From contig CAYXTR010000024.1 of assembly GCA_964468185.1 (NCBI GenBank), positions 12,565 to 76,564 on the forward strand: a stretch of 64,000 bases of DNA. Direction: 5' to 3'. The position numbers and the translations under genes were made by a program. Position 1 is the stretch's first letter; the number at the start of each line of letters is the position of its first letter. Shown in pieces: positions 34,748 through 43,549 of this stretch. Below the pieces are notes generated by a model. That model made no database searches and had not been told where the DNA came from. It saw nothing but the letters and a program-made list of their open reading frames with translations. The DNA comes from JANQFV01 sp964468185. Lineage in GTDB: Bacteria; Planctomycetota; Phycisphaerae; UBA1845; Fen-1342.

Positions 34748-37151
34748 ATTCGAACTCCGGCCGCCCGGCATATGGACTTCGCCGCACGGGGGTCCCCTTC
34801 GGGATCTGGCGCTGCAGTCGCAGCTGACTGGCGTCCACGTAGTAGTCGGTAGACGCAGCCAGTACTCGGGCTCGAGCGGCAGGATCAACGACGGGGGCCG
34901 GTTCGGTCGTGGTAATGCGTAACAGTTCGTCGCCGACGTGGGCGATGGCGGTGTAGGACGGCAGGTCGGCAATGGTCTCCCGACGCACGCGCTGCTTGAA
35001 CTGCCGGTGATAGTAACCCGCGTCGTCCCAGCCAACGCGAAATACGATCGTTGACCCGACACCCGTCAGGGCGTTCAGCCGTTCCTTCGGGTATTGACCC
35101 AGATGCTGATGGGCGAGCGTCAGGCTGGTGGCGAATTTCCGGCCCTGCACCAGCAACTCGTCCACAGCGGACGTATCGAACAGGTAGGCCTCGTCGGCAT
35201 GGACATGAAAAGGCTTGAGCCGATCGTCGATGGCTGTCGACCGACGCCCTACGGCGGCCAGGCGCAGGAGGGCCAACAGCAGGCTACCGAAGATCTTCTG
35301 CGAGTCCACGCTGAGACCGCTCAGGTCAGCGAGCAGCATTCCGCCAGAGGTCATGATGTGCATCAGGTCGATGCGGTTGTCCGGCTGGGTGAGCATGCTT
35401 CCGAGGGGCTCCTCGGAGAGCAGCTTGATGAGCTTGTGCTGGACCGGGGCGCGATCGGCAGCACGGTACTTTCCCAGATCGTGTTCCCAGAAACGTCGCA
35501 ACAACGCGTTGTTGGAACGTTGCAGCACGGCTCGCTTCAGTCCGGCACAGCGCGGACCGTCCGCCAGCACCTCAGAAACGTCCGCGAACGTGCTGTCTGG
35601 GAGTAACGCCAATCCGTAAAGCGTGAGGCGGAGGAGATACTCCAGTCGGTCTCCCCAGCCTTCGACAACGCGTTTGATCGCCGCCACGATGTCGGCCGCG
35701 ACGCGGCCCGCCGCCTGTCGAGCGATACAGCGCAGGGGATTGAACAGCGGCACACGTTCAGGATCACTGAAGTCGAGCAGAATGGCCCGTTCCGCGTGCT
35801 CAACCGGCATGCGGGACAGGAGCCCCTCGATCAGCTGGCCGTGCGGGTCAATTACGGCGACGCCTTCTTCGGCAGCGCAATCCTGCAGGATCATGTGCTC
35901 CATGAGCGTGCTCTTGCCCTGGCCGGAGGTCCCGACGATGTGGGTGTGCACGAAACGCTCCTTTTCGCGAATGCGGGTCTCACGCGCCTCGGCGCCAAGG
36001 CGAGTGGTGCCGATGGATACCCCACCGGTATCGTCCGCCTGCTGATGTCCGAGTGACTCGAGGCCGAGCGGCCGCGTTTGGCGCAGTGGGGATACGATCG
36101 GCTCAATTGGCGGCAGGTGCACAAGGCTGGTGAGTTCGGCAGCGTTGACGAGGAAGCCGTGCCGGTAGGTGACGCCGCGATTGAGCATCTGCGGAATCAC
36201 ATGACAGCCGGGGTGCTTGGCGTAGTCGTTCTCGGTAAGCCAGCGCAATTGACGTCCGCCGTGCTGCAATAGGCCGGCGAACGCCGCCACGTGGCCGATC
36301 CACGACCGGCTGTCGCTCGAGCCGGTCACGGCCACACGCAACGCAGCAGCGAACATGGCGCGGTCACTGTCGGCCTTGACGTCGATATCGCGAGCCACCA
36401 CGTTGCGGTCCGCCGAGGGCAGGTCCTGCGGAAACCGGCTCAACATGGCGCTTTCGCCAAGGCGCTTGGCGGCATACTCGAGGTCGTGCAGCGTTTCGAT
36501 GTTGTGATGCCAGTCGTGATCGGGAGCCGTGGGCTGGAAGACCACTTGATAGATCCCCCGCAGGCCGCTCGGGACTTGTGCCAGGGCCGCCAGCACCGTC
36601 TTGAGCGGCGAGTCCGGGAGACCTCCCGGTCGCGTCAGACGGTGCCAGTAAGGCGGTGGCGGGAAGAAATCCAGCAGCGCGGCCGACGAATCAGTGCTCT
36701 CGCAGTCCGCAGCAGCTCGGTCCGGCGATGCCTGCAAGAACGACAGCGGGAAAGTCCCGGCAAACGTCGTCTCCAGGAGTGCCGTGTCCTCGGGGGCTAG
36801 GGCGACGCTGATTTCCATTTGCTCCGCATTGCCAGCCAACTGGAAGATCGCCGGTCCCCGCAACCGCGATAACTGCCGGACCCACATTTCGGCATGCCCC
36901 CATGGCAACGGCTGGCTTTCGTCGGCGAGCACGACGTACCACGACAGCCGGGCGGGGTCCGGGAGTGCGGTGCCGGAGTGGATTGGCTGGGCTGCGCCGC
37001 CGATCCGAACGTACGGGGGCTCGAGGCACACGGGTTCTGCGCCGCGCTCGGCAGAGCAACCCTTGGATGCCTCCATCGCAAGCTGCGCCTGCAGCGAAAG
37101 CCCCGTTGCTGGTGGCTGCAGGCGCCGGACGATCGCATCGCTGACTGACAC
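34731..37151 (-). CDS. HerA/VirD4-like P-loop ATPase (DNA translocase or coupling protein)
   Basis: The 806-residue protein starts at GTG 37151, where AGGAG lies six bases upstream; a TTG farther upstream lacks a site. The Walker A motif GTSGQGKST (about 407-415) follows the sequence EKERFVHTHIV, with DPHGQL after it and Walker B VHADEAYLF at about 651-659. TLAHQHLGQY is a sensor-like Gln motif. The N-terminal 370 residues resemble the N-terminal domain of VirB4/TraD-family plasmid ATPases. No T4SS channel genes are present, so it may pump DNA for replication or conjugative transfer, or act in defence. It is the largest gene of the minus-strand module. Confidence 0.78.
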   Translation of the reverse strand: MSVSDAIVRRLQPPATGLSLQAQLAMEASKGCSAERGAEPVCLEPPYVRIGGAAQPIHSGTALPDPARLSWYVVLADESQPLPWGHAEMWVRQLSRLRGPAIFQLAGNAEQMEISVALAPEDTALLETTFAGTFPLSFLQASPDRAAADCESTDSSAALLDFFPPPPYWHRLTRPGGLPDSPLKTVLAALAQVPSGLRGIYQVVFQPTAPDHDWHHNIETLHDLEYAAKRLGESAMLSRFPQDLPSADRNVVARDIDVKADSDRAMFAAALRVAVTGSSDSRSWIGHVAAFAGLLQHGGRQLRWLTENDYAKHPGCHVIPQMLNRGVTYRHGFLVNAAELTSLVHLPPIEPIVSPLRQTRPLGLESLGHQQADDTGGVSIGTTRLGAEARETRIREKERFVHTHIVGTSGQGKSTLMEHMILQDCAAEEGVAVIDPHGQLIEGLLSRMPVEHAERAILLDFSDPERVPLFNPLRCIARQAAGRVAADIVAAIKRVVEGWGDRLEYLLRLTLYGLALLPDSTFADVSEVLADGPRCAGLKRAVLQRSNNALLRRFWEHDLGKYRAADRAPVQHKLIKLLSEEPLGSMLTQPDNRIDLMHIMTSGGMLLADLSGLSVDSQKIFGSLLLALLRLAAVGRRSTAIDDRLKPFHVHADEAYLFDTSAVDELLVQGRKFATSLTLAHQHLGQYPKERLNALTGVGSTIVFRVGWDDAGYYHRQFKQRVRRETIADLPSYTAIAHVGDELLRITTTEPAPVVDPAARARVLAASTDYYVDASQLRLQRQIPKGTPVRRSPYAGRPEFEYDTFD

Positions 37152-37203
37152 ATGACTCTCCTGCGGCAATCCCCCGAAGAGCGGCTGCGCGGGAGGGTGG
37201 ATT

Positions 37204-37776
37204 TCAGCTCAGCGGCAGCTTCTGGAGCTCCTCGATGATCTCGGGGTACTGGGCCAGCAGCCGCGGTAGACTCGCTTCGCCGGGGGGATAAAGTCGCGCT
37301 CCCGGGGGCAGCGTGTGGTTCACGTGCAACCGCAAGTGACGCTCGACGAGCTGTTTCTCGGCGGGCTCGAGCGTTTGCAGGTAGCGTGTGACATAGCTTT
37401 TGATGAGCTCACGGCCCACATGACGAACATGGTCGGCGACGTATTTCTGAAGAACGCCACGCATACCGCCCGAAGTGCCTTTTGCGATGATCCGCTCCGC
37501 CGTGACGGGGCCATTGGAGCCGTAGATCCGTTTGAGCCGTCGAACAGCGACTCGCTCCCAGAAATTGCGCTCATCAATCGGGAACGGCCGCCAGGCGCCC
37601 GTCGGGGACGCCTGCAGCTGGTGCTCCAGTCGCGCAAGTTGCAGGAGCAACTCCGATCCGCGTGGGCGCAGGTTCCGGAGGTCGAAGTTCGCCAGCGCGG
37701 CCTGAGCGCGCCGTTCGATCCGGTCAGCAAGCTGCTGTGGACGCAATTCCGCAAGTAGTTCGGTAACGGGCCGCAT
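37204..37776 (-). CDS. Hypothetical protein, mobile-element module
   Basis: This 190-residue basic, helical protein (RPVTELLAELRPQQLADR at the start, KLPLS at the end) has no recognised domain, no signal and no membrane segment. Its ATG shares one base with the TGA of the upstream gene (TGATG), so the two are translationally coupled. It ends 52 bases before the ATPase start. Confidence 0.6.
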   Translation of the reverse strand: MRPVTELLAELRPQQLADRIERRAQAALANFDLRNLRPRGSELLLQLARLEHQLQASPTGAWRPFPIDERNFWERVAVRRLKRIYGSNGPVTAERIIAKGTSGGMRGVLQKYVADHVRHVGRELIKSYVTRYLQTLEPAEKQLVERHLRLHVNHTLPPGARLYPPGEASLPRLLAQYPEIIEELQKLPLS

Positions 37777-38354
37777 CAGATGCCGCGCAAGCGGGTATTG
37801 ATGCGGTTAACCGCTTCGAGGTAGTCGCTCATAACCTCCTTCCAGTTCTTCGCAAATTGTTCGGGCGGCGCTTCACGCAGGTCCGGCGGCAGGTGCCGAT
37901 TACTACCAAGGAACTCCCGCATGAAATTGACCTGCTCAGCCCAGGAGTCGAACGCGACGGTTTCGTCCATTCGCGCTTCAACGTGGTTGGTCGTTGCACG
38001 ATCGCGGAGCCCGTCCGCGATCACGTCAAGAACGCCTGCCAACCCACCATTGAGGCCACTCTTGGCGTCTGCATATGCGTTGTTGAACGAGAGGCTCTTG
38101 CGCCGGTAGGCGGCCTGGATCAGCCTTCGAGCTTCTACGAGGGCATCCGCGAGACTGATCCTCCCACCGTGCGATACGCACGTGGTGTAGTGGTAGGCGT
38201 AGTAGTCCGCGATCACACGCTCGAACTCGCGGCCGCTCGAAACGGTGTTCTTGCGCAACGTGTAACGCTGCCGTGCTTCATCGTGCGGTAACGCCACCTC
38301 CCGGGCGACACGCTCCTGATCGAGCACGCTGGCGAGATGTTCGAATGCGTTCAT
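37776..38354 (-). CDS. Hypothetical protein, mobile-element module
   Basis: The 192-residue protein starts MNAFEHLASVLDQERVAREV at an ATG with AGGAG upstream. It is helical, with an aromatic central part (IADYYAYHYTTC, RKSLSFNNAYADAKS) and no recognised motif. It is coupled to the next gene by a one-base overlap and lies 10 bases after the Lon-like gene. Confidence 0.62.
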   Translation of the reverse strand: MNAFEHLASVLDQERVAREVALPHDEARQRYTLRKNTVSSGREFERVIADYYAYHYTTCVSHGGRISLADALVEARRLIQAAYRRKSLSFNNAYADAKSGLNGGLAGVLDVIADGLRDRATTNHVEARMDETVAFDSWAEQVNFMREFLGSNRHLPPDLREAPPEQFAKNWKEVMSDYLEAVNRINTRLRGI

Positions 38355-38364
38355 AGTATGGCTC

Positions 38365-40035
38365 CTAGAATTGTCGAAGTTGTTGGGTGACCTGGTCCAG
38401 CCCATGTACGTATGCTTCCAACAGTTCCTCTCTCCGGTGCACAAGTAGCGCTGGGGCGCGACGTCGGAGGTGATCCGGCAGCTGGTCGCCAAGCCGGTCC
38501 ACCAGCGCCCGCGTGAAGCTAATCGACTCAGCCTCATCCAGCGGATCCACGGCCTCTCGCAGAACAGCGCGGATCCGGCGCGACGTCAGCTCGCGTTTGA
38601 GCTGTTCGGTCATCCGGTCGAATATCCATCGCAGACCACCGCGGACCGGGTGCCGTGCTTCCACGACTGCGGCGTCGAAGCCACCCTCGGCGCGGCAGGC
38701 GCTGTCGACCAGATGAAATGCCTCGCTTGAGATCGCATCGGTTGAGTCGCTGAACTGCGGCAACGCGACCGCCTGCCGCAAGTGACTGAAGAAGGCCGTC
38801 ACCGCTTCGAGCAACTCGTCGTAGTTGTCCACGTCAATCCGATGAACGGCGTAGCAGGCCCGCGCGGCGTCAAGGGGATTGCCAATCTCCGCCGCAAGTG
38901 CCTCATTGCGCAGTCGTTCGATCACGAGATTGACAGCTGCTGCTGCCTCGGTATCGCTGCCGGCTGTGCGGAACTGCTGGTGGGCTTGTGCGCCGATCAC
39001 CACGGGGGCCTGCGTGAAAAGCCGTTGCACGTCCGCGGCGTCTTCCGGTCTTGCGCTGCGCGCGAGCTCCAGAGCGACGGTCATCGGCAGCAGCGGCGCG
39101 TGCGAGAGCGAACGTCGCAGCACGGGGGACAGAGCCTGTTGCAGCGCGGCGAGCTGCTGACCAGCACCGGCGGGATAGGTGCCGCAGGATATGTAGTGCT
39201 TGGCCAACTCGTTCACCAAGCGCCGCGCCACGTCCAGATCGCCCCGGACTGCATAGCCTCGCACCAGCGGCCAGTATTGACCGGGGATTTCCGTGCTGAG
39301 CCACCGAACTAAACGCTCCACGGCGGAGACCGGTTTGGCATCCGCCGCGCCGGGCCGGAAGAACCCATGGCGCAAACTGGCCACCATCACCGCGTCCTCG
39401 GCAAAGGCGATCTTTGCTAACTCGCAAACGTCACGCACGTGGTAGCGCTCCAGGTCAGCCCCAGCGATCGCGAGCTCGGTCGACGCAGTATTCGGCGCAC
39501 CATGTTCTGACGCGCTGTCCTCCTTCACAGCCTCCGGAAGCGCCACACGGGTGAGATCGGGACGATGCCCCGCTGCACTAAGCTTGGCCGACAGTCCGCC
39601 CACCGCGGCGATGCGTCCGTCGCGGGACGACACGTGACCGGTGACGGCGAGATCGTCCGGCAGCGGCAGGTCCAGGGCGGCGGCGAGCATCGCCAGAAAG
39701 GCGGCCGCGTCGGCAGAGAAGCCCTCCACCTGCAAGGCGAGGTCCTGCACCGCGCTGATGTCAGCATTGCCGACCGAAACTTTCCAATGCAGGCCCGGCC
39801 GGCCCAGCTGTTCAGCGATCGCCTGGACGAGCGGCGCGATAACGCGGCGAATTTGTCGTCGGGCTCCCGCAGCAAACGGCACCACGCCGGTGAACTGCAC
39901 TCGGCCTGCCCGGCGGCTGCGCGTCGGGGTTGCAGAGGCCACGAGCGGCACGACGACGCCGCGTGCGGCGCCGTCCGGCTCCACGACGAGCAGCGCGTTG
40001 CAGGTTCGCAGTTCAATCTGGGTGTTATTCTTCAC
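38365..40035 (-). CDS. Lon-like (S16) protease-domain protein without ATPase domain
   Basis: The 556-residue protein starts at a GTG with GGAGG nine bases upstream. Residues about 85-160 match the Lon protease domain: LQVEGFSADAAAFLAML holds the catalytic serine (Ser107, in place of DGPSAG) and AAVGGLSAKLSAAG the catalytic lysine (Lys151, in GGL-x-x-K). No AAA+ module precedes it, and the C-terminal 390 residues are an unrecognised all-helical region, which suggests a scaffold or substrate-recognition part. An ATP-independent S16 protease in a mobile-element module is unusual. Confidence 0.72.
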   Translation of the reverse strand: MKNNTQIELRTCNALLVVEPDGAARGVVVPLVASATPTRSRRAGRVQFTGVVPFAAGARRQIRRVIAPLVQAIAEQLGRPGLHWKVSVGNADISAVQDLALQVEGFSADAAAFLAMLAAALDLPLPDDLAVTGHVSSRDGRIAAVGGLSAKLSAAGHRPDLTRVALPEAVKEDSASEHGAPNTASTELAIAGADLERYHVRDVCELAKIAFAEDAVMVASLRHGFFRPGAADAKPVSAVERLVRWLSTEIPGQYWPLVRGYAVRGDLDVARRLVNELAKHYISCGTYPAGAGQQLAALQQALSPVLRRSLSHAPLLPMTVALELARSARPEDAADVQRLFTQAPVVIGAQAHQQFRTAGSDTEAAAAVNLVIERLRNEALAAEIGNPLDAARACYAVHRIDVDNYDELLEAVTAFFSHLRQAVALPQFSDSTDAISSEAFHLVDSACRAEGGFDAAVVEARHPVRGGLRWIFDRMTEQLKRELTSRRIRAVLREAVDPLDEAESISFTRALVDRLGDQLPDHLRRRAPALLVHRREELLEAYVHGLDQVTQQLRQF

Positions 40036-40528
40036 GAACTTCGTCCTCCGACGGCACGCGGTGCAACTCGAGTTGGCCGTGCAGCAGTCCGGGCAGCACG
40101 CGCAATTCGAGGGCCCCGTGGTGCCGTCGTCGCGAGTCCTGGCGCGGGTAGGCAGCCCCAATCCTCGCCGAAGAAAGATGTGATTGCAGCGACCCGGTAT
40201 TCCTGCGATGGGCGCGTTCGCCCGCTACATCTGCGTGAGTATCGAAACTGTCGCGAGCGTGGGGCGACATCGGTATTGGTGACGCGTGGCGCCACGCCCA
40301 CACAGTCGAGGCAGGCCATCCCGGCTACATCTGCCTACGTACTGCCGCGGCACGCCGTAGCTGCTCAGTCCGGAAGCTCATCGGACCGGCGAGATCGGTC
40401 ATGTCGCGATACTCCCGCACATGACGATGTTGCTGCTGAGCCGAGGCTTCCGAATTCGCGTGAAGGAACTTGGCGGGAGGCCCGAGGCCGGTTGACACAT
40501 CGACCTCGTAGCCGAACGGTCGCTGAAT
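40036..40528. other. Non-coding region upstream of the Lon-like gene
   Basis: I see no convincing gene in these 493 bases. A short minus-strand frame ending LLHGQLELHRVPSEDEVREE at 40025 overlaps the Lon-like start by 11 bases and looks more protein-like than its surroundings, but has no clear start codon or ribosome site. No promoter motif is obvious. Confidence 0.4.
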
Positions 40529-40783
40529 TCACCTACACCCGAGGGATGTTTCCATCGCGAGCTTCGCCATACTGAATTCGTAGCAATTGCGGAAGGACGG
40601 GCAGCCTTGGCAGTCCTGCCATGCGGCAACGTCGTATGTCAGCTGCTTGACGGGCGGTCCCAAACCGCCAGGGTGACAGATCTGATAACCGAAGACTCTT
40701 GCTGACACTGGACGCCCGCTCGCCAGCGTCAGCATATCGGGGAACAGAGTGCCCAAACACTCGCTCGGGCTGTGGGCGCTCAT
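40529..40783 (-). CDS. Small Cys-containing protein coupled to acr3
   Basis: The 84-residue protein has a Cys pattern WQDCQGCPSFRNCYEFS preceded by GYQICHPGG, giving four cysteines in a CxxC plus CxxxxC layout that could bind a metal or an Fe-S cluster. The start codon overlaps the acr3 stop (ATGA), so the two are translationally coupled, which supports it as a real gene. Function is unknown; the location suggests a link to arsenite handling. Confidence 0.55.
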   Translation of the reverse strand: MSAHSPSECLGTLFPDMLTLASGRPVSARVFGYQICHPGGLGPPVKQLTYDVAAWQDCQGCPSFRNCYEFSMAKLAMETSLGCR

Positions 40784-41898
40784 TTCTGTGCTCCTACCGG
40801 CTGGTCTGCCATATCGGTCTTGGACGCCGGTGCGGCGTGGTCAGCAGAAGGGTCTCTCGAAAACCAGCGCCGCTGCAGCCAGAATGCCACGCTCACCAAG
40901 CCGATCAGCACGGGGACCTCGACGAGCGGGCCGATGACGGCCGCGAAGGCCTGGCCGGAGGTGATGCCGAAGACGGCGATCGCAACCGCGATGGCGAGTT
41001 CGAAGTTGTTGCTCGCCGCGGTGAACGCGATCGTCGTGGTCTTGCTGTAGTCAGCGCCGAGCGCCTTGCCCATCCAGAACGAGATCAGGAACATCACGAC
41101 GAAGTAGATGCCCAGCGGAAGCGCGATGCGCAGCACGTCCAGCGGCAGTTGTACGATCTTCTCGCCCTTGAAGCTGAACATCACGACGATCGTGAACAGC
41201 AGCGCGATGAGCGTGACGGGCGAGATCTTCGGCGCGAATTTCGTCTCGTACCAGTCGCGCCCCTTGCGTCCCACCAGGATGAAGCGCGTCAACATGCCGC
41301 CGAAGAACGGGATACCCAGGTAGATGAGCACGCTCCAGGCGATCTGGCCGATCGTGATGTCAACCGCCATGCCCTCCAACCCGAACAACGGCGGCAGGAC
41401 GGTGATGAACAGCCAGGCGTAGACCGAGAAGAACAGGATCTGGAAGATCGAGTTGAAGGCGACCAGCCCGGCGGCGTATTCCCGGTCACCTTTGGCCAGG
41501 TCGTTCCACACGATGACCATGGCGATGCAGCGTGCCAGGCCGATCAGGATCAGGCCGATCATGTACTCGGGGTAGTCACGGAGGAACAGGACGGCCAGCG
41601 CGAACATCAGCGCCGGCCCGATGAGCCAGTTCTGCACGAGCGACAGGCCGAGCACCTTCAGGTTACGAAAAACGTCGCCGAGCTCCTCGTACTTCACCTT
41701 TGCCAACGGCGGGTACATCATGAGAATCAGGCCGATCGCGATCGGGATGTTCGTCGTGCCGATCGAGAGGGAGTCGATGACCCGCTCCACCGCCGGCACA
41801 AAATGCCCCAGCGCCACGCCGACCGCCATGGCCAGGAAGATCCACAGCGTCAGGAAGCGGTCCAGGAACGACAAGCGTGAGGGGCACTCGGCCTGCAT
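40780..41898 (-). CDS. acr3: Arsenite efflux transporter ACR3
   Basis: ACR3 expels arsenite from the cytoplasm. The 372-residue protein has ten hydrophobic segments and the family motif GLARCIAMVIVWN with the essential Cys124, plus GPLVEVPVLIGLV at the last helices, where the conserved Glu lies. It ends in a soluble charged tail. The gene is in the ars operon behind arsM and six bases from it. Together with arsM it forms an efflux-plus-methylation strategy. Confidence 0.95.
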   Translation of the reverse strand: MQAECPSRLSFLDRFLTLWIFLAMAVGVALGHFVPAVERVIDSLSIGTTNIPIAIGLILMMYPPLAKVKYEELGDVFRNLKVLGLSLVQNWLIGPALMFALAVLFLRDYPEYMIGLILIGLARCIAMVIVWNDLAKGDREYAAGLVAFNSIFQILFFSVYAWLFITVLPPLFGLEGMAVDITIGQIAWSVLIYLGIPFFGGMLTRFILVGRKGRDWYETKFAPKISPVTLIALLFTIVVMFSFKGEKIVQLPLDVLRIALPLGIYFVVMFLISFWMGKALGADYSKTTTIAFTAASNNFELAIAVAIAVFGITSGQAFAAVIGPLVEVPVLIGLVSVAFWLQRRWFSRDPSADHAAPASKTDMADQPVGAQK

Positions 41899-41903
41899 GG
41901 TGA

Positions 41904-42755
41904 TTACTCCGGCTTGCGGGCAGTGACATTCAGACTCGTAACGAAGTCCGCAGGCTGCGTCCCGGTCGGCAGCGCGGCGATGATCTTCTGATAGAGCGGA
42001 TCCTCGAACGAGGTCATCGCCTCGATGTACTGCGGCTTGTGCTCAAGCTGAATGTCGCTGAGGCCGGCTTCCTGGACGAACCGCTCCGTGTATTCGACCA
42101 ACTCTGCGCCGGCGATGCAGCCGACCAGGGTTTCCACGTCCACTCGCACAGCCTCCGGTAACGGCCGGAGCAGGGCGAGATCCGAGACGGCCACACGGCC
42201 GCCCGGCTTGAGAACCCGGGCAATCTCACGCCAGACCTGCGGCTTGTCGGGGGAAAGGTTGATCACGCAGTTCGAGATGACGACGTCGACGCTGTTGTCG
42301 GCGACGGGCAGGTGCTCAATCTCCCCGAGCCGGAATTCGACGTTGTCGAGGCTCGTACGCTCGGTGTACGCCGCGACGTTGCCACGCGCCTTGCTCAGCA
42401 TCTCGGGCGTCATGTCGACACCGATGACAGCCCCGCTCGCGCCCACCTTGGGGCCGGCGATGAAGCAGTCGAAGCCGCCGCCCGAGCCAAGGTCGAGGAC
42501 GACCTCGCCGGGCTTGAGACTCGCAATTGCGGTGGGGTTGCCACAGGACAGCCCCATGTCGGCGCCGTCCGGCAGGTCGGCCAGCTCGGTGTTGCTGTAC
42601 CCGATCTCCTCGGCGAGTCGCTGCGGCCCGCAGCACGATTGCGACGGCCCACAGCAGCCGCCGGATCCGAGCGTGCTGCCGCGCCTGGCAATCTCGGCGT
42701 AGCCGGTTCGGACCTGGGTTCGCACGTCATCCTGTGTCTTGCTCTCGCTGTTCAT
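41904..42755 (-). CDS. arsM: Arsenite S-adenosylmethionine methyltransferase ArsM
   Basis: ArsM methylates trivalent arsenic with SAM, giving volatile or less toxic products. The 283-residue protein has the SAM motif VVLDLGSGGGFDCFIAG and the three conserved As(III)-binding cysteines: LSCGNP (Cys71), SNCVINLSPDK (Cys163) and VGCIAGAE (Cys213). A Gly/Cys-rich N-terminus (GGCCGPSQSCCGP) adds four more cysteines, which is common in bacterial ArsM. It follows the ArsC-like gene on the same strand. Confidence 0.96.
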   Translation of the reverse strand: MNSESKTQDDVRTQVRTGYAEIARRGSTLGSGGCCGPSQSCCGPQRLAEEIGYSNTELADLPDGADMGLSCGNPTAIASLKPGEVVLDLGSGGGFDCFIAGPKVGASGAVIGVDMTPEMLSKARGNVAAYTERTSLDNVEFRLGEIEHLPVADNSVDVVISNCVINLSPDKPQVWREIARVLKPGGRVAVSDLALLRPLPEAVRVDVETLVGCIAGAELVEYTERFVQEAGLSDIQLEHKPQYIEAMTSFEDPLYQKIIAALPTGTQPADFVTSLNVTARKPE

Positions 42756-42792
42756 CAGTGCCTTTCCAGGTGGTTCGCTTGCGGGTCCGGTT

Positions 42793-43524
42793 TCAACCTG
42801 CGACCCGGCTCATGACGTAGAGCATCTCGCGCGCGATCTGCGCGCAGCGCTCGTCGTAGGTCGCCGCTTCTTGTGGCGTGCCATCGGACACCTTCGGGTC
42901 GACAAAGGGAATTGCAAAACGTCCGCTGGCGCCGGGCACAGTGGGGCAGGCGCGATCGGCGTCGTTGCAGACCATCACGGCGGCGAAGCCATTTTTGGGG
43001 TTGGGATCGCCGGCGTACTTCTTCGAGAAGCAGGTCAGCGCGGGGCGCCCATCGCTGCAGCGTACGTGGTATATCGGGTTGGGATCGTCGGTCGTCTTCT
43101 CGATCTTGAAGCCCGCTCGCTGCATCGCGGCCACCGCCCGGGGATTGAACGCGGTCGACTCGGTCCCGCCAGAGTACGTCGTGACGCGAATCCCATAGGT
43201 CTCAGCCGCCACCGCAGCCCAGAGCTGCGCCATGTGACTGCGCCGGCTGTTGTGCGTGCACACAAACGTCAGTCGGACCGGCTCACCATCCGCCCGCTGT
43301 TGGCGAATGTACGCGCTGAGCTCCTCGAGCTTTGCCTTGCGCTCGGCATCGATCTGATCGAACTCGGCCTGACGCTTGGCGACGTAATCGGCAAGTGGCT
43401 TGTACATGCTCGTTTTCTCGCGATCGGGCTGGGCATTGCCCCGGTTGGTCGACGAGTCATCCGCCGCGCCGGCGAATCCGGCCAGCGCGACGACGGCTAC
43501 AACGCAGACGGTCAGGTTGTTCAT
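42793..43524 (-). CDS. Exported low-molecular-weight phosphatase / ArsC-like arsenate reductase
   Basis: The 243-residue protein has a signal peptide (MNNLTVCVVAVVALAGFAGA) and a low-MW tyrosine-phosphatase fold. The P-loop is VCTHNSRRS (Cys89 to Arg95), followed by cysteines in ALTCFSKKY and VMVCNDADRACP that could form the disulfide relay of thioredoxin-dependent ArsC. Arsenate reductases of this fold are normally cytoplasmic; export to the periplasm is the odd point. An in-frame ATG (Met40, SMYKPLADYV) after the signal could give a cytoplasmic form, as seen by eye. It is downstream of arsR. Confidence 0.82.
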   Translation of the reverse strand: MNNLTVCVVAVVALAGFAGAADDSSTNRGNAQPDREKTSMYKPLADYVAKRQAEFDQIDAERKAKLEELSAYIRQQRADGEPVRLTFVCTHNSRRSHMAQLWAAVAAETYGIRVTTYSGGTESTAFNPRAVAAMQRAGFKIEKTTDDPNPIYHVRCSDGRPALTCFSKKYAGDPNPKNGFAAVMVCNDADRACPTVPGASGRFAIPFVDPKVSDGTPQEAATYDERCAQIAREMLYVMSRVAG

Positions 43525-43549
43525 GCTCCGGTCCCTCTTTCTTCATGGT

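Noticed and set aside
34731..37151. Type IV secretion system or conjugation locus
   Set aside because: Only a HerA/VirD4-like ATPase is present; no VirB channel genes, pilin or relaxase were seen in the window.
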